From contig JACAXG010000093.1 in NCBI GenBank assembly GCA_018881555.1, positions 3,306,696 to 3,370,695 on the forward strand: a stretch of DNA of 64,000 nucleotides, given 5' to 3'. Shown piece by piece: positions 1-12,825 of the stretch. Under the pieces are notes generated by a model. That model had not been told where the DNA came from, did no database searches, and saw nothing but the letters and a program-made list of their open reading frames with translations. Origin of the DNA: Amblyornis subalaris (lineage: Eukaryota > Chordata > Aves > Passeriformes > Ptilonorhynchidae). The position numbers were made by a program, and so were the translations under genes. The first letter of the stretch is position 1; every line of letters begins with the position of its first letter.

Positions 1-1411
1 GGAGCCAGCTGCTGTCTTTCCTAAGCAACCTCTACAGAGTTTAGCTGATCAAGAGTTAGAGACACACAATATAGGACACACGAGGACAGAGCTCTGCTCA
101 CACCTCCCTTCCTGCATACACTGTCAAGCGTGAGAGGCCTGCTGCAAGAGGCTGGGATTATCCTGCTCACTTAACTTTATATAAACTTTTTAAGAATAAC
201 ATTTCATTTCATCCTTTTAGTAAAAGAAACATTGGCTCACTTTCCTGTTCCGCAGATGATCACACTTGACACTCTTGGGAAAGAGGAGCTCATTTAGCCT
301 GTGAGATGCCTCTTGTTTTTTTGGGTCTGTACATGTGTCCAGGTTCAGTTTATCTCAGCTAAAGTGGATTTCCTTTGTTTTATTTTTCTTTTCCTTTTTT
401 ATAATATCTAGTTCATGGATCTGTGAAAACAGCCAGAATACGTGGTGGCTGCAGTTCTGTTAAACACTTGAAGATGTTACTCGGCTCCTCTGTTTTCAGT
501 GAAGCTCTCACGCCTTTACTCTGCTTTAACAAAGCCTTAATCTTGTCCCTGACTGAATCTGCAGGGTTCAGTGTTCACCNTAACTCCCTGAAATAGCCAT
601 AACACCAAAAAAAATTTGCCTGCTCCTGCTTGGTTCTCAGCACAAACTGCAATTAGTGAGTAAGGGCTTCACTCAAAATAATTGTCTCCCATTGTCTACC
701 TCAAATCTGGAGCCAAGCAAGGTTTTGGGGAAGAGATTGAGTCTGGCAGCAGAGCTGTTGAAGGCACATCCCTGCTCCCTGCTGTGCTCCTTGAGGATGC
801 CTGTCCAGCTTTAGCCACTGATGTATTATCAGCCTCTGAATAGCCTGCATTGCTGTTCTCCTACAAAAACCTAGGGAAGGCTCTTTATCTGAAACCAGAA
901 TTGCATGAAAATTGGCTGGGGCCAGTGAAGTGGCATCTGTGTTATCTTTTTTTTACNCTGCTTTACCTCTCCTCATCTCAACATGTAAATCCTATTGCTA
1001 ACGAGATTAATGGCACAGACACCTCAAGAGCAAAATCTGTGGCTTTTGGAGGAACATAGAGCTGAGTTTCCTCAGGAAATCACATTCAGGCTGTCCATCC
1101 TCCTGCTCTCGGGTGCCTGCTAACTTTCCTAGCTCTCACCAGAATTATTTGGCCATATTTGTACACACACAGACACAGACTCGCACGGATTTGAGGCGTC
1201 TCCTTTTACACCCCAGAAGCAAACCAGCCCAGCAAAGGGAGGTGTGAAGGCACCTCCATTCCTCTCTCCTTGCCTGCATGTGGTTGTTTGCAGGTGCCCC
1301 AGTGAGCACAGGTTGCTTTGGATGGGTGCACACCTCAGTACAGCCTTTGGCTTGGGGCTGTCTTGCTGTCCTGAAGTCCTGTCTTTATTTTTGAATTAGA
1401 TTGAATCACCT

Positions 1412-1560
1412 TAGACTCACAGAAGCGTTTTTAGGTTGAAAGAGACCTCAAAGAGTCCAACCATTCCCCCNGCACTGCCAAGCCACACCTAAACATCTTT
1501 TAAATCCCTCCAGGGATGGTGACCCCACCCTGCCCTGGGCAGCCTGTCCTGTTCTCCTCC
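1412..1560 (-). repeat. CR1 LINE fragment
   Basis: The order 'CTTAGACTCACAGAAGCG', 'GGTTGAAAGAGACCTC', 'TCCAACCATTCCCCC', 'TCCCTCCAGGGATGGTGACC' and 'GGGCAGCCTGTCC' is that of a reversed avian CR1 3' end. It is diverged. Confidence 0.85.
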
Positions 1561-3764
1561 TTAGCCTTGTCTTTATTTCACAATGAATTTGCAGGGTTTA
1601 GTTGTTTGGACGTGGCCTCTTCTGGCTGCAGGCTCTCTCCTCTCTGTGCTGCCACATGGGTGACGTTACCTTATGCTAATGAGTTCATCTTACAGCATCT
1701 TCTGTCCCTCCAGCTCCTGGCAACCTATTTGGCACAGAATTAGGTTTACTCCCTTGGTGCTATCTCCTCTCTGCTTGGTGGGTTGGGTATTTGTCTTTGC
1801 AGAGGTGATGGTTGCAGTGCAGCCCTCCCTGGGATCAAACCCTCTCAGCCTTGCTCGTGAACCCACACCATGATCTTGTACATCAGGCAAGCAGGATTTT
1901 TAAATCCACTTCCAAATTCTAGTGTAAAGTCTCCTCCCTCTCCCAATGCAGGGCACACCCAGGCATGCAGAGTCAAGGACTTGATACACTGAGTAAACAT
2001 CGCTGGGCTAACACTGCCAGTTAAGGCTGTCTAAAATGAGCTTATCCTGGGACTGAAAACCTCACAGATGCTGTGACACTGCCATGGCAGGGCTCAGCAG
2101 CTGTAGAGTGGGCAGNGGGGTTTGGGAAGGGCTCTGCTGATCCCAGGCTCCCCATTCAGGCAGCGATTTGGGTGGAGAGGTGACCATAGTTGCCATAAAA
2201 ATACTGCTATGCTGCTGTACCACAGCCTGGGGGAAGCTGTATGGCCCCAGTCACGGATGTGTCGTTGAAGGTGCTGAGGCACCAAGACCAGAGGGGTTTG
2301 CACTGCCAGACTTGTTGCAAGAAGTCACACACCTCAGTGCTGCGTTGGTGGGAGGTGTTGCTGCGTGGCTGTGCTGAGCCTGGTTTGCTTCCAGCGTGAC
2401 CCAGATGAGATACTCTGAAGACAGGAAGCCTTCAGTTCAGGCTGGTCGAAGTGTCACCTCACACGCTGCTGGGTGACACCCTGACTCATAACCACACGCT
2501 CTTCCTGAGCTCACACATTTTCCTCCCCAGCCCTGCCCTCGAGCGACTGCTGCTCTCACGGAGCCTCTTCCCTGCTCCTCACAGCCAGGAGAGCAGAAGG
2601 GAGCTGCACATTCCCAGTTCTCCCCACAGATCCNTCTGTCTGAGAGCAGATCCCTCCCACCAGCTTCTGCTGGAGCTGGGCTGGGTGTCCAGCAGCAAGT
2701 CTGGCCTGGCCATGCTGGGGGCACCTAGAACATTGACATCTGCTGGGCTGTTCCTCAAAAATCAAGCCCTGATACCAAATTTAAAGAAATGATGCACCAG
2801 CTTGTCAGTGCCTTAACTGTCCAAGCCTGGCTGGTGCTTTTGGGATCNTGTTCCCTTCCAGAGGCAAGTTTGCCTTTCCCCTGTGCTCTCCTAAGGACCT
2901 CTGGGTGGTTTAGAGATAGGAAGGGTTACTGGAGACAGCTGAAGGTCACAGCTGGGAGAAAAGGGATCCCAGATACTTGAAAATACTTTTCTTGGTGGCT
3001 GGGGAGGCCTCAGGAGCAATGACTTTTTGACTTTACAAAGATATCACTTCTGGTAGGAGCTGGGTGGAGACATCACCTACAGCAAATGGCTTTCTCCTGC
3101 CCCAGGCAGCACCCAGAGAAAAAGAAAGGGCTGTGTGTTTTGTCCCAGAGAAGTGCAGAAACAGGTGCTGCCAAAAGAGTGGAAGAAAGTCCAGTGCTTT
3201 CCAGGGAGAATGCCCTGTTTCCAATCCCTTCTTCATCTGACATTAAAAAGTTGAATTAAAGTAGGTCAGTTCCTCTAGGGCTGCAGAGGTGAGAGGCAGA
3301 GCTGTAGCAAGGCCCAGACAAGAGCTGTGAGCCCTTTCCTGCCTAATCCTGACACCCTGGATTCTTGGAACTTCAAATGACCTCTGCTTTACTTTTCTGA
3401 TCATAGCTTTGCTTGGCCACTGCTGATGTACCAACACTGAACACCTTTTCCCTGTGGCTGCTGGTAGCAAGATGTGTTGTTTCACCTCCGTCCATCTATT
3501 GCAAGGCAGTGACAACCTCCTGGCTCTACCCTTTGTGCCCAGAGCAAGGCAGCAAATGCTACATCTTGCTCAGCAATTAGATGTGCAAAAGGTTCAGAAT
3601 TATAAGTTGTCCCCATCCCTTCCACAGGCCAGGGGGTTAGAGGGGACTGAGGAAGTCAGGATTCAGAGCTGGAGGGAAAGGAGGGGCAGCATGGAAGTAA
3701 CAATCCAGATCTATANTCCCTCTGTTTCTGAGAGCACAAGAAAATCTTATCTGGATGCATCCTT

Positions 3765-4050
3765 TTAAGTAACCTGAATTCCACTTGGATGAAGAATCTA
3801 ATTAAGTGCTGCAGGCTTTCGACAACACATTAATATTTTCAACAGTTTGATCCCAAACAGCCATTAAAACTCCTTCTGATATGTGCTAATATGTGTTACA
3901 CGTTTTTGTTTTAATTAGAACAAGATTGTAATCCATACTTCAGTTAAGTTCATTACACGTAGAAACTTAATGCAATCAAAAGACCAACTGGCCATTAGCT
4001 AAGTCCATTCTAATTAGCATCTACAGAAAACTTTTAATTGTGTGCATCTG
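3765..4050. promoter_or_regulatory. Candidate conserved non-coding element
   Basis: This is a repeat-free AT-rich block in a GC-richer neighbourhood, dense in homeobox-type cores: TCTAATTAAGTG near 3797, TTTTAATTAGAAC near 3910, TCTAATTAGCAT near 4009 and TTTTAATTGTG near 4032. The spacing and edges look like a vertebrate conserved enhancer. It is judged by eye only. Confidence 0.4.
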
Positions 4051-6734
4051 TCCTTCAAGGCAGGTGATGAGGAGAGTGAGGCCTTTCTCCCTTATGGTGA
4101 ATCAGCACAAGCTCTGTATTTTGTGTCTCTAAGTCCAGCTAAGTTCTGTTTGTAGAGGTTGTTTAGGAAAGACAGCAGCTGGCCCCAAAATCCCAAACCC
4201 CAAACAGCTGGCTCAGCTGGGCTGGGCTGCACAGGCATCGTGGTGGGCTGGTCCAGGCCAGGATGGCTTGGTCAGATCTGGCCAGTTTTACACGGTGGTG
4301 TTTCGGTGGAAGGTGGAGCTGTAGGGCCAGGTCAGCTCCCCCACATCTGCTGAGAGGTTATTCTGGCCTTCTGCTGTGCCTGGGCCCTTGTGCTCTGTCC
4401 TCACATGTCCTTGTGCTCTCGACACCCTGTCATGAACCATCTGGCTCTGAGTCATCACCTGCCCCTCGCTGCCCTCCCCGGCACTGCTACAGAGGAAACC
4501 TTCCTATAAATCCCTGCAAAATCTGAAACGTAAAGGAGATTGCTCAAATTAGGTTGGAAAGCAGCATCTTCTCAATGCCCAGCGTTCCAGCCAGGCAATG
4601 TGCTGCCTTTGCTGAAACAAGTAGATGGATTTTCCACACTTGCCCCAAACCTGTGAAGCACAAGTGAGCCCTGTCAGTCAAGGGACAGCAGCCAAATGTT
4701 TTTGGGAGCCCAATAACAGCCTCCTCTGCTGCCCCTTCCTGGCCTCAGCACAAACACAAGCCCCTCTGGCCTCACTGTTCATGTATATGTACAGGAACAA
4801 TGTGGAAACTNGACAAGGATAACTCAAATTGGAGCTGCTGTTGGACAGGTTCCCCGTGGTTTTTGCAGAACACAGGCTCCTTTTAGCTTTTCCCATCAGA
4901 CAGATCTTGCCCCACCCCTGGGACAAGGCTCTCCCCAACAGGGCTGCAGAGGACCCCCTTCTCCCCGTCCCCGCCAGCCCCCAGCTCTCTGAAAACCAGA
5001 ATGCAGCATTTTGTTGCATGACTATAAATGGTGAACTGCAGAGGCCAGGAAGGATTATTTATTTATTCCTTCATTCCTCAGCACATGCAAAGCCAAACTC
5101 TTCCTGTCTCCTCGGACTGTGGGTGAGAGCCAAGGTCTGGGGACTGGTCCCTGGGGTGAAGCCCCCAGGTTCTGCTGAGTGGGATGTTTTATAGTGTAAA
5201 CCTCCCTGGAGCTACAAACAAGGAATATGTTGGGAGAGAGGGTTTGCCNTGGCACAGCAGCATTCTGAGAGCACACCCACCTGTCCCTTCTCAGCAAAAT
5301 TGCTAATAATAGTGATTGTTTTGTAGACTTCAGGTGTCTGATAAATCTTTCAGTTATAAAGTGTCACCTGGAGAGGTCCCTCCTACCTCTCATTTCGCTC
5401 TTCTCANCTTTCCAGCCCTTGTAACCAGGATAACACCTGAATGGCCCCAGGCACTCTGATCCCTTCCTGCAAAGCATCAAGTTGGTTTTCTTTCAACTTC
5501 ATTCCTCTGTTCCCCCTTCTCCCCATAAAGCCTGTTCCTCAAGCTCGGCTCACCTCATTCCCAGGGAANAGGATAACCAGTAACAAAGTGACAGGCACCT
5601 TTCATCATTTTTCCTGGGAAGGAAGCTTTTCCCCGGCACTGCAGCACTGTGTGACGCTGGGCAGCACGGTGGTACCATCCCACTTGGAAAACACAGTCCA
5701 GCTTTGCCATGGGAAGGGGGTTTAGTCGCTGCTATTGGAAAATCTGCCAACATTNTGGGGTAAGTTTGTGCCTTAAAAGCCCCGTGCTACATCTGTAATG
5801 ATTCCCTCCCTCACCACTCTGCAGCAGGGATATTTTCAGAGGAGCATCAATGGAGGAGGCTGTTTTTTCCCACATGAATTGGAGGCCAGGGGCACATCTG
5901 GAGGCTCCCAGCAGGTCCTGGCCCTGGTGGGCACCAGCCTGACAGCCCCTTGCAGCCCCAAAGGTCCCCCAAGGCACCAGCACCCCCTGAAGCACTCACC
6001 AGTGCCAACGCCACTTCTAGCGCTGCCACAGGAGCATCCACTGGCCTGCCTGAGCTTTCTGTTTGCCACCTCAAAGCCCTCAGGAGGGCTTAATCCTGTT
6101 TTCAGGTCTAATCCATTAAACAGATGCATTATCCCTATGCAGATTTGCTTTTCTCCTGGAGCTCCAGCAAAGGCTCTGTGTCACATCTCTCTGTTAGACG
6201 AGATCTTTGCAGTGGCCTTGCTCTGAGCACAGAACATATCAAAAACCACCCTGCAGTTTCACAGACTTTTCCAGCAGGACCTCCAGCCACGGACACTGCC
6301 GTGTGCCTGCCNTGCTCTGCCTCCCTCAAACCTCACCCAGCAGCCCAAATCCTGCCTGTCCTGGGCTGAAAAAGCCAAGGCCACCTGCAGCAGGTGAGGA
6401 CTGAAGAGTGCAGCCCAAGGTATATGTGGTACCTATAGTAAAGAAGGGAATTTAATTCTTCTCTTTGATTTGAACTTACAAATAGAGCAGAAGACAAACC
6501 CAGTGGGAAGAAATTCCAGCTCTTTCCTTTTAATTGAAAATAGATCCATAAAATCCTGCTAAGTCTACTGGCTAATGCAAGCACTGGGAGGCAGCAGAAA
6601 TACACTTCCCAAGGGCAGGGTATGTTACAATCATTGCATTTAAAAGTCACAGGGGTCTAAGTTTAAAAGTAAAAACTACACGTTTCCTTTTCCTGCACTC
6701 ACTCTCTACTCCTGACCTCCTTCTGCTAACGCAG

Positions 6735-6760
6735 GGAACCTGATTTTGGAACCTGATTTT
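6735..6760 (+). repeat. Two-copy 13-base perfect tandem duplication
   Basis: GGAACCTGATTTT occurs twice back to back with no mismatch. Confidence 0.9.
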
Positions 6761-9700
6761 GGAATAATCCCAAAGAGATCAGAAATAATAGTGAGTCAGT
6801 GATCAAGTTTTAGAGATGTGATGTGGCAGTGANTGGATTTTCCAATGTGATGTGTCAGCTGAAGTCTCACGTTGTGCTAAACCTGCTGATAGTGGGAAAT
6901 CCTACAGGCTGGAGCCAAGAACAGGGATTTCTTCATGTTCAGTAGATCAATGACCTCCAGCAACTACGAGGTCTCTTCACAGCTTATAAATAAATNAAGA
7001 GAAAGAAGATTTAATCTCCATACTATGCAGGGCACTGCATATGCAAAAATTACACATGAATCTAAAGTAAACTAAATTCAGGCATAAAAATCTGCACTTG
7101 AAGGCCTATAGTGAATCTCTCAATGCATTTTTTCAGGTGAGACTGTGGCTGAATGGCCAAAGGTGAGCAAAAGGCACCCAGTCCCCACTGCTGGCTGGAA
7201 AAATGGACACCATGCTGGTTGACATGGGACATGNCAACACTGAGGCAAAAGAACAACAATGCACAGATGACTTCTTGTAAGGAGCTTGCTTTTTTTTTTT
7301 TAAGGAATATCTGCTCCAGAGTTGTTGGGAAATGGGATTGTAGGGAGTGGAACTGTGGGAAAAGAGCCCTCGGAGCCGGGTCCGGCAGAGGAAGGCGCTG
7401 TCTTTGATGCCATCTACTGGAACGGTGGCTCCAAGACCTGGGACCTGCTCCTCTGCTGGAGACCACAAAATCAGGGCTTGTTCCCAAGTGGGATACAGGC
7501 TTGGAAAGGCTGCCTGGCCAAAGCGATGCTCCGCAGGAGCCACGGATGCAGTGGGACTTCCAACAGCACAGCCGAGGTTTTCAGAGGATTTCACACGTGG
7601 TGTGCTGGTCCTGTGAGCCCACAGGCGTCCAGGGAAAACTGGCAGGGAAGGCAGAGCCCAAGGAATGCTGTAAGGTTCAATCTACAGGAGATAATGGCAT
7701 CTCTAGGAGTGAGGAGGGACACAGCAGCACTACCTCTACTTCCAGCTGCAGCCCAGTGCAGGTACCAGACTCTGAAATCACACAAAGCTGGGCTGTTGCC
7801 TGTGACAGGAGAAGCAAGATTTGTTTGGATGGTATGTCTGAAATCCCTGGGGTTTTCCCATGAGGATGGGCCAATCTTCATCAAGTCACTCCACAGCATC
7901 AGCTAAGTTCTCCTCCTTCCCCACGTGCCTTTCAGTGCACCAGCCCAGCTTATGACAGGAAAAGCAAGGCTCAGATATCTCAGCTTATCTCACTTNTTCT
8001 GGTGCTGCTTCCCAACATTGTCTGCAGTACCAAAATCACCAGAGGATGCTTTATGCAACACAAAGAGACAACACTTGGGTGCTTTTTGAGTCCTAGCTAT
8101 TTTAGGAAGATGCTAAATACCATATTTCACTTCCTGTGGGGATTATTTAGGGGAAGTTGTGCCTTTTCTTTAAGAATCCCAGCAGGTAAGACCAAGACCA
8201 GCCCAGGGTTGCTTTTTTTGTGTCCCAGCAATTAAGATTTGCAGAGAGGAAATCGCTGCTGAGCATCCCAACTCCATGGCCTGTGCTGGATGTGGAGCCA
8301 GAAATCTCAGGATAAAGGACACTTCTCCCACGCTATCTCCTGAAACAAGCTTGACCACATAGCGACAGCCACATGTCCTGTNTTCCCCGTAAGCCTGGCA
8401 ACTCCAGGGAGAATCCACCCTGTGCTGAGCCCTCCCGTGGCTTTACAATAGGGCTGTGCCTTTGGAAAGGTCCTCTTTCATTTTGTTGCACAAAAGATCC
8501 ANGAAACAAAGGGAGGAAAAGAATTGGCTGCCATGGGGAAGGAGTAAAGGTGGTGGCAAACAACACGCGGTCGGTGAGCAAACNGCAAACTCAGAGCTGA
8601 TAAACCTAGAGAATAAACTTTTCTCCTGTCTCCTTTAACTACATGAAACTTCCCTGTTATTTGCAAGGACAGCTGGCTGAAGCAGATAGAGGAGAAGCCT
8701 AAACTAACAGCAGATCTTCATATTTCCATGTTGCCAGTATCTCCAGTCCAATAAATACACAGTCCAACCAGCTGGCCCCTGCATTCCCGTGCCAATAGGT
8801 TGTTCTTTATCACTATTTGTGCACAGCTTGGACAGAGAGTTTTCAAAGGGAACAACAAACATGCCTGAGAAAGTCACTTATTTGGAAATAAAACCCCTTT
8901 AAAACAACACGGACCTTTAGGAACGCATTTGGGATTTGTGAGTAACTGCTGTGACTCCCAAGCCAGGACCCATCCCCACAGCCCATTGCTGGTGGGGGGG
9001 CTCATTCTGCAGCCTGTCACGTTCTCCTGAAGGGACATCCCAGGGCACAGCANCCCTGGGAACCCTCCAGGATCCCCAGCACTTTCATCCCATGCCCCAC
9101 AGTGAGCAGGGCTGCAGAAGAGCCCCATCACATCCAATTGTCTCTTCCTGCCTCCCAGCAGAGAGTAGAACATAAGAAGGAATCAAGGCACTCTTATAAA
9201 TAAAGAAACAAAGAAGTAAAAACAGGAATCTGCAGCAAAGAGATAGAGAGGGGGNAAAAAAAATGAGGAAAACAACAGGATGAGTGAAGACTGCACTCAC
9301 TTGAGGTGTAATAAGGGGAGGGGATGACTGAGTGAAAAAAAAGGCAAAAATCAGTATATTCTATTCACGGGGCCACACATAGCCCTGTTTAACAGGTTTT
9401 GCTGCCTCCAGCATTTCCTGGGCATCTGCCACAGAGATCTGGGCTGCCTCTCCATCCAAACAAACGAGATTGATTAAATCCTATCACACTCTCAAGGATT
9501 TCCACAGGCAGGCGTTCTGTACATTTGCAGCGCAGCGATCTGACCAAATTCCCCACAGAGCAATCGCTACAGAAAACTTGTTTTACTGCCTTGTCAATCC
9601 TCTAGGAGTTTCCTATAAAGGCAGCAGCTCCTGGATTTACTTGGCAAGCAGCCTCTTTGCCGAGGATGGCCACCTGGGATGAGTTTGCTCTCCGGCCGGG

Positions 9701-12675
9701 ACAGCACGGATGCGATGCTCTCTGCAGGGGGCTGCGAGATGGGGTTTCTCTCCAGCCGCTCCCACAGGACTGTGGAATTCTCCCTCGGAAAACGCGGGTG
9801 CACGTGAGCTGGAACGAGCAGCGCAGCTTTTTGCGTCTGTTTTTCCTTGAGTGCTGCACTCTTGGATCAAACCCTCCTGGCCGTGCGTGTGGGTTTGGCT
9901 CGGAGCGGGGCCGGCGCTCCGCTTCCAGCCCCGGATTCCTCTCCACCTACAGAGCCTCGTTCCTCAGGTAAAGTCAGCAGGGCAAACACAGCCCGTTCCT
10001 GAGGCACTGGGGGTCCTGACAACAGCCTGGATTTTCCTGGGAAGCGATGTCTATGAGATGTCCCCACACCATCCCAAGGGGACTGGGTGGGAACAGCTTA
10101 GCCACGAGCAACGAGGTCCCTGCTCAGCAACATCACCCTGTGCAGGAGGGGATCTGGGAAGGAGGGCAGAAGGGCACAATGCCAGCAGCAGAGAGGGGAT
10201 TGAGGGAAGTTTTTAATCGTCCTGGATGCCCAGAGAGGATTTCTGCTCCCAGGAGAAGGGTATAGGAAGTTGGGCACTGTCCAAGAGCAGGCAGCCAGTG
10301 TCAGGAGGCAGCTGGGGCTGCTGGCACNGGTGATGTGCCCCTGTACACCCTCCCCGAACCAGGCAGGAGCAGCCCATGCTGGGCTGGGACAGAGAATTCC
10401 ATCCAGACCCCTCACCAACCAGGATTTGGGCTGCTCACAAAACCCCCTCCTCGAGCAGCCAGGCAGGGACAGTCGCTGGGACAACACCAGGGACCTGAGC
10501 TGCAGAAACTGGGAGCTGCAAAGCTGTTTATCCATTCCCATCAGATCCAGTGGCTCCTTTCAATCCAGGAAGCATCTGTCTGGATGGAACGACGCTCTGC
10601 ATTATTATTCAGCCTGGGTAAGTTTTAAACGTTTATATGGCAAACTCCACTGCTTCCTTTGAATTGTCCTTTCCTTCTGGTGACAGGCTGTGCTTTGGCA
10701 GGGACAAAGCTCCTGAGAAAGGCCACACAAGGGTGTGGGAGGAGGGTGCCAGAAGCAGCACTTTGGAGCTAAATAATGTTCGCTGCAGCTGGAACAGAGA
10801 GTCCAAGGCACAGATGGAAGGTAAGGAGGTTACTCCATCCCACCCTCTGCGACCATCCTATTGAACATCTCCTGTAATGTGCTTCCCAAAAACTTCCAAG
10901 AGCAACTTCTAAGACACCCTATGTTTACATGGCAGGAAAATCCTCTCCAGGAACACAGCATTTTGCAGCTGAAAACAATCCCAGGTCAGGATTTCAAGAA
11001 CACCTCTGCCTCTTGTCGGGTGTGATGTTTTAAAAGTAATTAAAAAAAAAAATCAACCCAAAACAGGAAGAAAGTGATACATGTGGGAGGTGCAAGGCCT
11101 CTTCCAGCTCTTCAGGAGAGATGGGAAAGGCTCCCACTGGCTTCAGACGGAGAGGGACCAGACCTGATGAGGCTGCCACATACAGATGGCAACACTCCCT
11201 CATCCACAGCTGCTGCACAGCTGGCAGCTCCAGCCACAGCCACTGCCAGATCCCTCCCTGGTATCATTTTTGCCAAGGCTGCAGCAGGAAACCGGTGAGA
11301 TACAAAGACCTCAGGAAGTTGCTTTGATTTCCTGACACTTGGAGCGGCTGTCGGCTCCCAGGATCAACAANCTGCCTACAGGAGGGTTAATAGTGGGGCA
11401 GAGCCGGCACTGAGGGGGCTTGCTCTTCTCTGGATGAAGGGAGGTACATTTTTTGTTGCTGTCCCAGCATTTTCCCAAGCACATGCAAGGATTCCTTCCT
11501 TCATTTTGCTCGGGCCAATTGTTTTGTAGCCCCCAGGTGACAAAGCACTGATGTTCCCTAACAAACCACCAGTGCCACACCATCCAACAGCTCACCCAAA
11601 CTCTTCAGCACTTGGATGCCTGCGGAAATGGGAGTGAGGCACCAAGGGATGGCAGCACAGGAGCCGGGAGCATGGCACTGTGAAGATACTGCTTTGGCAA
11701 AAAGTATTCCTGATACAGCCCAAACACATCCAAACCCCTCCTGCCTCCCTGTCCCATCTGAGCTGGTGGCCTTCCCAGTGACAACCCAGCAGTGCAGGTG
11801 ACAAGGCCCCCTCTTTGTGTTCCTATGGAAGGAAAAAGCCTCCACGCCGGTTCAGACAGGCAGCCCGAGCTAATTGTGTATTCCACTTTCAACAGTTGCC
11901 AGTTTCTGACACTGGTTTAGGAAAATGTAGGAGATTTTATATTAGAATTTGTGCCCTGAAGGAAAAATGCCTTTTGAATTTTATTAGGGAGAATTTGGCT
12001 TTTGTCTCGAAGCACGAAGGCTTAGAGTGCTACCGAACCCCTTGGACTAAAACCCTGACTCAGAAGGAGGCAAAGGAAATTTTCCTTCTGCCTTCTTTGG
12101 ACCAGTATTTTCATATTCCAGGGTTTGTTGTTTGGGGTTTTGTGCGTGCTTGCAAAAAGCTCTAAAATCCCAAAGTGCTTTAGAGTTGAACAGGAAATCA
12201 AGACTCTGTGTTTCAGCTCCTGCTGCACTGGAAGAGACGCTGACTTTCGTGGTAAGAAAGGAGCAAATATTCAGCCAAAAGGCAGCACAGCTCATAAAGC
12301 CACAAACGCAGACAGGCCTACAAGTTATGAACTTATTACAAAAAAGACCAGCAACAATTATTAAAACCCAGCCCAGGCATTCTCCTCTAATAATAAATGA
12401 TGGCAGCAAGAGAAGCTTCTAGGCCCAGAGCTCTGCTCCTTTGCCTGCCTTTTCACAGGTTCTGGGTAACCCCTGTTCTTTAACAAAGCCTGTATTGTCC
12501 CAAAGGGATTTTCCTTCTTGTGCTGCTATTCCTGTTCCTAGCAGAGATTTTCAGTTTGGATCAGACTCTGTGATGATACCCATGGCTTGGCACAGGGAAA
12601 CTGCAGTCACTCTCCAAATATGCACTCGATACTCTGCCCTTTCCTGAACAAGGCATTTCTGAATACATTACCTCT

Positions 12676-12825
12676 TCTCACAGAGNATCAAGGAATGGNN
12701 TGGGCTGGAAAAGACCTTAAAGACCATCTACTTCCAATCCCTTCCATGGGCAGGGAAACTTTCCACTAGACCNGGTTGCTCCAAGCCCCATCCAGCCTGG
12801 CCTTGAACCCTTCCAGGGATGGCGA
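12676..12825 (-). repeat. CR1 LINE fragment
   Basis: It shows 'GGAAAAGACCTTAAAGACC', 'CCATGGGCAGGGA', 'TTCCACTAGACC', 'GGTTGCTCCAAGCCCC' and 'CTTCCAGGGATGG' in the order of a reversed CR1 3' end. Confidence 0.9.

Noticed and set aside
5798..6226. 142-codon open frame on the plus strand
   Set aside because: Pro/Leu/Ser-rich with overlapping open frames on the minus strand. No family resemblance and no exon structure.
7322..7906. 194-codon open frame on the plus strand, overlapped by others on both strands
   Set aside because: The composition is that of translated non-coding DNA, with no domain, no splice context and no recognisable homology. Several frames are open together because the local sequence is poor in stop codons.
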